Shown here: one piece after another, positions 57,784 to 64,000 of the stretch
Numbering within the stretch: position 1 is the stretch's first letter
Layout: each line of letters begins with the position of its first letter
Source of the DNA: Clavaria fumosa
Lineage: Eukaryota > Basidiomycota > Agaricomycetes > Agaricales > Clavariaceae
Direction: 5' to 3'
Assembly: GCA_951802425.1 (NCBI GenBank)
Contig: OX637799.1
Coordinates: 2,976,001 to 3,040,000, forward strand
DNA: 64,000 nucleotides
Position numbers and translations under genes: made by a program
The notes under the pieces: model-generated
Database searches by the model: none
The model's input: the letters and a program-made list of their open reading frames with translations, nothing else
Told to the model about the DNA's origin: nothing

Positions 57784-58544
57784 AGAAATGCACACCTTTT
57801 ACTCATTTTCTTCCTCATTTTTCGGTTCCCAGATGACTCCCCGTGGCTACTTGAAGCCAATAGATGCGGGCGTTTTCTTATGTCTTTAGAAAGTGTACAA
57901 ATATGTTGTTTGAATCGAAAGAAATGTATTCTGGTGTTACTTCTCAGTCTCTACTAGTTTTACGTTTTACCACCAAGGTCGGTCTGGCGCATGAGCGTAC
58001 TTAGACACACACATTACGAGGATCGGTATTTGTCACCAACCAGCCCAATCCGACTTCTCCCCGCCTTATCACCCGGCTTCCCTCTCATTCCTTCCGTCGC
58101 AGGGCTCTAGGAAATCATCCCTCTACATCCTCACTCTCATCTTGCAACTCATCTCTTTGGGGTCCTTCATCGAACACAAGCCTCAGCCTTGCTCCCTTCA
58201 CGACCCTTTACGACCCTACTGTCGCCGCCCTTTTGGGGCATTGTTGGTCAATGACATTGTCACGATGCAGAAATGCGATGATGGAACGCCTGCATCGCTC
58301 ATCGTATGTTGTTCGTCCGATATCCCCTCACGGGTCATGTTTTTTTCGACGATGGGTTTGGATCTGACAGTTACTTGCTGTGGTGTCTTCGTCCCCACCG
58401 CCTATGTACATCAGGAAAAACCTCTCTTGCTTATTATATTAATTAGAAATTTATTAGCTGGCATTTAGGATAATAAGTCATAATAAAGCTACCTCCTCTC
58501 TAAAATATACTATTTTTCCTAAAAAAGCATTATAAGTCCAAATT
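57784..58544. other. Intergenic DNA, AT-rich towards the right
   Basis: No supported gene. From about 58430 the sequence becomes AT-rich and leads into the monomer array. Confidence 0.4.
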
Positions 58545-59047
58545 AGAATGTGATTAGACTAATTTAGACATATTTAGGATTAAGCATGCTAACTTTGGTT
58601 GTTGGAATCCTAATTAGAAGTATGTAAGGATCTATAAGATATGTGGAAGTATAATTAGGATTAGGCTTCCTAGCCTTGGTTGTTAGAATCCCTAATTAGA
58701 AGTATATAAGGGTTTTCAAGATATTGTAGGGGCATAATTAGAATTATGCCTCCTAGCCTTGGTCATTGGAATTCTTAATTAGAAGTATGTAAGATGTCTG
58801 GAAGTATAATTAGGATTAGGCTTCCTAGCCTTGGTTGTTGGAATCCTTAATTAGAAGTATGTAAGGGTCAATAAGATGTCTGGAAGTATAATTAGGATTA
58901 GGCTTCCTAGCCTTGGTTGTTGGAATCCTTAATTAGAAGTATGTAAGGGTTTATAAGATGTCTGGAAGTATAATTGGCTTTAGGCCTCCTAGCCTTGGTT
59001 GTTGGAATCCTTAATTAGAAGTATGTAAGGGTCTATAAGATGTCTGG
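58545..59047 (+). repeat. Tandem array of about six 82 bp monomers upstream of the LINE
   Basis: The unit contains GGAAGTATAATTAGGATTAG, GCTTCCTAGCCTTGGTTGTT and AATTAGAAGTATGTAAGGGT. The last three copies (from about 58800) are almost identical, and the first three (from about 58545) are more diverged or shortened. The array ends about 180 bp before LINE ORF1. Confidence 0.85.
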
Positions 59048-59225
59048 AGGACTTCCTTTCTAGGCGACCACGACAACACTGCACAAGCCCAACTACAAAA
59101 TCAAGAACGCCCAGTCGCCTAGTACTATAGCCCTTACAAGAACCCCCTAGCTACTATAACTACTCTTCCGAACCACCTACCCGTACTTGAGCAGAGCAGA
59201 GAGAAGCAAGTAAAACCAAAACCGA

Positions 59226-61388
59226 ATGTCAACCAATGCTGGCGGTCACCAGACCGAAGGCGCAGGGGGAAGCAGGACACCACGAACCCGTCCCCCCCAT
59301 ACTGATCACCAGGCCACACCCCGCCAGATGAGTATCACCAATGACGACACCACCCGAGCCAGGGCCGTGCTGGAAAGGGAAGGCCTGATCCCACCGAACG
59401 GCACCATCACACCACGATCTTTGGCGACAGCTCTCACGAGACTCGCCCACAACGTGGCCCGCATCCCCAAACCGGCGCTCGACATCATCAATGCCATGGC
59501 CACGCTCCTCAACGCTCAGGAACCCCTACCTCAGACTGGCGATCCCAACGCGACGATCGCCCCTGCGATCGAGAGGCTGAACGAAATTGCCGACGACGTC
59601 AAACGAGCCACCTCACAGATCCTCGCTGAAGTGCAGACCAACACCGACATGCTGAACGAGATTAGGAAAGAAACGCAAGCCCTGCAAAGTCTGCGAGAAC
59701 ACCTGAACACCACAGTCGATGAGCTCACCCAGAAAACCGATACGGCCACCCGCGACGCGTCCCAAGCCCAGAGGGACATCCTAGAGCTCCTATCCCAACC
59801 TCAAACTACAGCACGACGCCTGCAGGACGAAGCAGATACACACACCCCCTCGAACCCGGATTTGAGCAACAACATTCCACCCAACCATGAACGGACTCAA
59901 ACACCGACCCCCTCCCCGGCCTCCTACGCTGCCGCAGTCCGCGCTGCCCTCACCCCCGGACACGAGGAAGTCCTAGCACGGTCACAGGGACGGTTACGAC
60001 AGGTCATAATTGAAAGGACATCTGCTGTGGACGACGCCACGGCTCAACTCGATGAGGCGCTAACAGAGAAAGTTCTGGTGGAGAAAGCCAACGCCGCGAT
60101 CGACCTCATGGGCGACGAAGTCCCGGGCTGACCTCACCTCAACAAACTCTTCATGGGGGCTCAGAAACTGGCACGAGGGCGAATCCTCTACCTAATGGCC
60201 AGCGAGGAGGCGGCGAACTGGCTACGACAGGAGAACGTCAGGAAAGCTTTCACTGACCACTACGGGTCACCAGTCAGAGTACGAGGGCAGGGATACGGCG
60301 TGATATGTGAGTATGTGCCTATCTCCTTTGACCCTAACTCTGGCAGCGCAACCATCGAAGTCGTCAACGACCTCCCTGCGGGCGCCATATCGGAGGCCAG
60401 ATACCTCAAAGACCCCAAGAAACGAAGCCCGAACCAACGAACAGCCTTCGTCCTGCTCACCTTCAGGACGGCACGTCAAGCCAACAAAGCCCTCCGGGAA
60501 GGCCTCATCATCGAGGGCAAGAAGGTTTTTGGACGCAAAGACATACAGGAGGCAAGACGATGCCTGAAATGCCAAGGCTATGCCCACCGACATATGGCAG
60601 CGAACTGTCCGCAAATCCATGACACGTGCGCCATCTGTGGACGAATGCACAGATCTGCGGACTGCCCGATGGAAGACGGCAAGAGATTCTGTGCAAACTG
60701 TAGAAAAGATGGGCACACCGCCAGCGACAGGAACTGCCCGATCTTCAAAGCGGAGTGCGACAAAATCAACCAGCACTTCCCAGAGAATAAGTACAGATAT
60801 TTTCCCATTATTGACGACACGACCACCTGAGAACTAGCCCAGCCCAAGGATGGCACGAGAACGCCGACACCAACACCCCCCCAAGCCCAGACAGAACACC
60901 GGTCCCCCCCTCGCACACAACGCAGACCCGAAAACCAAACCCTAGCCCAAACCCAACTACCACGGACGGCAATCCCCCCATGGGAAGGAACGACCCAACC
61001 CCTCGACCCACGTATCTCCCAACACACCAGGCCCAACTTCCGACCCCCCCTGAGAGACACAGGATGGCCCCGGAGCAGAGACAAAGGGAAAGGTAGGGCA
61101 GACGGAGGACGCACCGCCCGCGGCATCGCCATCAACACGAGCAGAGCACCCCCAGGAGGGCAGACCAGCCTCGACCAGTGGATAAACGTGACTACGACCA
61201 CGACTACGGCGGGGACGTCGACAACACCGGCACCCAACCCACACCCCCCAAACACGACACCGACAACGACCGCCGACCAACGGAATGAACCGGAGGGCGA
61301 GTCCCAACCGCCCAACCCCGCCGACCCCCACGCCCCCGCGCCCCTACCCACGGTTGATGGGTCCACGCCAGCAAACACAACACCTTAA
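59226..61388 (+). pseudogene. LINE ORF1, gag-like with CCHC knuckles
   Basis: One frame runs 720 codons from MSTNAGGHQTEGAGG to TAA 61386, broken only by TGA at 60129 and 60828. The N-terminal third is helical (ERLNEIADDVKRATSQILAE). The centre has an RRM-like region (NWLRQENVRKAFTDHYG, QRTAFVLLTFRTARQANKAL). Three zinc knuckles follow: CLKCQGYAHRHMAANC, CAICGRMHRSADC and CANCRKDGHTASDRNC. The tail is Pro/Thr-rich. ORF1 of this clade binds the LINE RNA and carries it to the nucleus. Confidence 0.82.
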
Positions 61389-61391
61389 TTG

Positions 61392-64000
61392 ATGGACGAG
61401 GAGAACCCTCACATCCAACCGCGCCTGAGAATCTGGCAGCAAAACTGTCGAAAGTCCTTAGATAACACTCTCCACCTCATCAACAGCCTCGATCCGAAAT
61501 ACCACCAGACCTGACAGGCATACAATTATGGGGCGATTTCGGCACAATACGAATCATCAACATCTACGCCGACTGCCACCACTCCAGGGCGATCCAAACG
61601 GTAAGCGAATGGCTAACTAACACTGATACCGACATGAACGGCGACGCGACGCAACCCACCACGCCGCCGATGCACCCGGTTTACGACTTGATAATGGGGG
61701 ACTTTAATCGCCACCACCCTATGTGGGAAGACGAGGGAAACTCGCACCTCTTCACCGCGCCAGCGCTGGACCTGGCTCAACCACTACTAGAGCTAATTGC
61801 ATCAAGAGACCTTGAGATGATCCTACCAAAAGGAACTCCCACCCTACAACTATCCACAACGAAGACATGGTCGTGACCGGACAATGTTTTCATTTCCGGT
61901 GCGCTAGGCGACGCAGTGATCTACTGCAACACCGCCCCAGAGAAGGCCCCGCCCAAGGCAGACCATCTCCCCATACTGACCACTATAGAAATCCCCGCCC
62001 TCAGAGCACGCAACCTCAACAAGCGGAACTGGAGAGCAGCGGACTGGGAGGTATTCAGAACATCACTAAAGAGTACCTTACAGGCAGGACCACCCCCTCG
62101 AGCCCTGCGCACCGGCGAAGACATGAACAATGCGGTAGACTTCCTAGACGACGCCCTGAGGATGGCGACCAACACAGCAGTGCCTCTAGTAAAACTGTGC
62201 CCCTTCACCAAACGATGGTGGACCAAGGACCTGTCCCGGGCCCGATCCGACCTCAAAAGACTAAACCGACGGTCATACGCGTTACGACTCACCCCAGCAC
62301 ACCCAGCCCACGAAGAAGCGCGTAAGGCAAGGAATAAGTACACCCAGCTAATCAAAACTACAAAGCAGGAACACTGGACTCAATGGTTAGAAGATGCAAA
62401 TGACCACTCCATCTGGACGATAAACAGGTATACCGCATCGGCCTCCAACTCCGACACATTGGCTCGTCTACCCAACCTGCAAAACCCTGTGGGTGCGCCA
62501 ACCCCGATAGCAACGACGAACTGCGACAAGAGCAAAGCGCTACACTCGGTGTTTTTCCCTCCCCCTCCCCCCAATCCAATAGCCCTGGACAACAATTACC
62601 CGCCGCCAGTAACGAAATTCCAGCATATCACCTCAGAACAAGTGCACAGGATGATCCGACGACTCAAGCTCTATAAAGCGGTAATGGAAGGGGATATGGC
62701 TAACATCGCATTGAAAAGAACGGCAGACCTGCTGACCCCCTACCTTGTACAGATATACAGGGCGACGTTCAGGCTGGGCACCTACCCAACGGCATGGAAA
62801 TCGTACAACACAGTAGTAATTCGCAAACCCAACCGCCCTGATTACACCGTACCGAAAGCCTACAGGCCGATTGTCCTACTTAAGACCCTCGCAAAACCTC
62901 TGTCTATGGCGATAGCCGAAGATCTGACCTATATCCTGGAGAAGTTCCAGCTCCTACCTGACAAACACTTCGGCGGGAGACCTGGCAGAACAGCTACCGA
63001 CACGCTGCACCTAGTCATGAAATACATAAAGGACGCATGGCAACGACAAAAAGTAGTTGCGGGACTATTTCTAGACATCAAGGGGGCCTTTCCTAGCGTC
63101 GACGTCCGGATGCTGCAGCACGGAATGCGAATGAGAGGAATACCGAAGGAATACACGGACTGGCTAGGAGAAAAACTACGCGGCCAATCCACCAACATCG
63201 TCTTCGACGATTTCCGATCTGACCCCCTCGACATAACGGCAGGTCTAGATCAGGGATGCCCCCTGTCGCCGATCTGTTACATTGTCTACAACTCCCCAGC
63301 CCTCGAAGCGGTCACCACTGACAGGGCCAACATGCAGACTGTCAGCGGTTTCATCGACGATCAAGTCTTCCTGGTGAGAGGCCAGACCTTCGAAGAAGCC
63401 AACCAGACGCTCAAGGAGACGATGGAGAAACCGGGCGGCTTCCTGGAATGGGCCAGGACACACAACTGCGAGGTTGAGATCCCAAAATGCGCACTGATCG
63501 GGTTCTCTCGCAGACAAGTACCAAGACTGCTACAACTGAACAGACGACAACCAGAGCCTAGGAAAGCAATCACGATAGGAGATCACACAATACGACCATC
63601 CCAAAGCACGAAGTTTCTTGGTGTAATACTCAACCAAAGCCTCTCATGGACGGAGCAGGTCACGAACGCGCTGGCCAAAGGTACGTACTGGGCGTCGCAA
63701 GCGAGAAGAATTTCCAAGACACACAGCGGCATCCCTCTACACCTGGCGAGACGACTCTACCTGGCGGTATGCGTCCCCAGAATGCTATATGCAGTCGATA
63801 TATGGGGAAACCCGTGGAGGGGACACACGGCGAGGCGTGGAAGGAGAACTACAGCGGGAGGAAAGCTAACTAGGATACAGCGACAGGCCCTCTTGACACT
63901 AGGCCCAATGAAGACCACGGCCACAGACACGATCGAAGCGCACGCGAACCTCCTACCCTTTCACCTACTAGTTGATAAACTCCGCCTGGCAGCGCTACTT
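61392..64000 (+). pseudogene. LINE ORF2: endonuclease (deleted) and reverse transcriptase, partial
   Basis: ATG 61392 opens MDEENPHIQPRLRIWQQNCR, the first endonuclease strand. Near 61505 the frame shifts and part of the domain is missing. The second half resumes with DLTGIQLWGDFGTIRIINIY and LIMGDFNRHHPMWEDEG. A TGA at 61874 (TWS-stop-PDNV) follows. The RT reads KAYRPIVLLKTLAKPLSMAI, HFGGRPGRTATDTLH, GLFLDIKGAFPSVD, GLDQGCPLSPICY and GFIDDQVFLV, then TKFLGVILNQSLSW. RNase H and the 3' tail lie beyond the window. The RT motifs are intact. Confidence 0.85.

Larger units (their letters stand above)
58545..64000 (+). mobile_element. Tad1/I-like non-LTR retrotransposon (LINE), 3' end outside window
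   Basis: A gag-like ORF1 with three CCHC knuckles is followed three bases after its stop by ORF2 with endonuclease and reverse transcriptase. This is the layout of fungal Tad1-clade elements. The monomer array is included as its probable 5' region. ORF1 and the endonuclease are damaged, but the RT frame stays open from about 61877 to the window end. Confidence 0.85.

Noticed and set aside
58545..59047. Regularly spaced repeats that might suggest a CRISPR array
   Set aside because: The units are direct head-to-tail monomers without unique spacers, in a eukaryotic genome, next to a LINE.
60578..61378. A 266-codon Val/Gly/Ser-rich minus-strand frame
   Set aside because: It is the antisense of the GC-rich, Pro/Thr-rich tail of LINE ORF1, where long chance frames are expected.

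Overview
The window looks like nuclear DNA of a filamentous basidiomycete, most likely an agaricomycete. Protein-coding genes are split by many 45-70 bp GT-AG introns. Several families are typical of that group: a NACHT-WD40 STAND protein, a DUF6533-type membrane protein and a KNH-like Ser/Thr-rich surface protein. The transposons (chromodomain Ty3/gypsy, Tad1/I-like LINE, PIF/Harbinger with a Myb/SANT partner) are also the usual fungal kinds. All gene models were spliced by eye, so most intron edges are inferred.

Left arm, 0-23 kb, mostly host genes. In order: an EB1 microtubule plus-end protein (-), a multi-pass membrane protein (+), the 51 kDa NADH-binding subunit of complex I (-), a large NACHT protein with 20 near-identical WD40 repeats (+), a broken two-RRM hnRNP-like gene (-), a KNH-like secreted protein (-), a protein with a linker-histone-like winged helix (-), an FKBP prolyl isomerase (+), a coiled-coil protein (-) and a DUF6533-like membrane protein (-).

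Centre, 23-52 kb, a nest of mobile elements. A Ty1/copia gag remnant is followed by Ty3/gypsy element A (24419-30061, 304 bp LTRs, TSD TTTAG). Next come a CTCCTGAGGAG-rich array with a tRNA-like SINE head and fragment B of a related gypsy element. Another pol fragment, E, is split by the full-length plus-strand gypsy element C (32130-42353, LTRs of about 690 bp, TSD GTTCG). Element C itself carries a 1.9 kb near-perfect palindrome built from two 5' halves of a Tc1/mariner-like transposon, and an antisense intron-containing gene between integrase and the 3' LTR. Gypsy element D (43310-48485), LTR debris and a PIF/Harbinger element with good TIRs and a TTA target duplication (48975-52170) finish the nest. 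In these elements the breaks are largely TGA/TAG codons where related copies keep arginine, tryptophan or glutamine, and in element C catalytic acidic residues are changed (D to N, E to K). Both point to C-to-T decay of methylated or RIP-like mutated repeats.

Right arm, 53-64 kb. Pyridoxamine-phosphate oxidase (+) and a small, probably mitochondrial, membrane protein (+) are followed by weak or unrecognised gene models. A six-copy array of an 82 bp monomer then leads into a LINE whose ORF1 has two in-frame TGA codons and whose ORF2 (reverse transcriptase) runs off the window end.

The strongest leads for new biology are the palindromic transposon inside a retrotransposon, the antisense cargo gene of element C, the homogenised WD40 array in a gene that turns CpG-poor partway along, and the monomer array upstream of the LINE.
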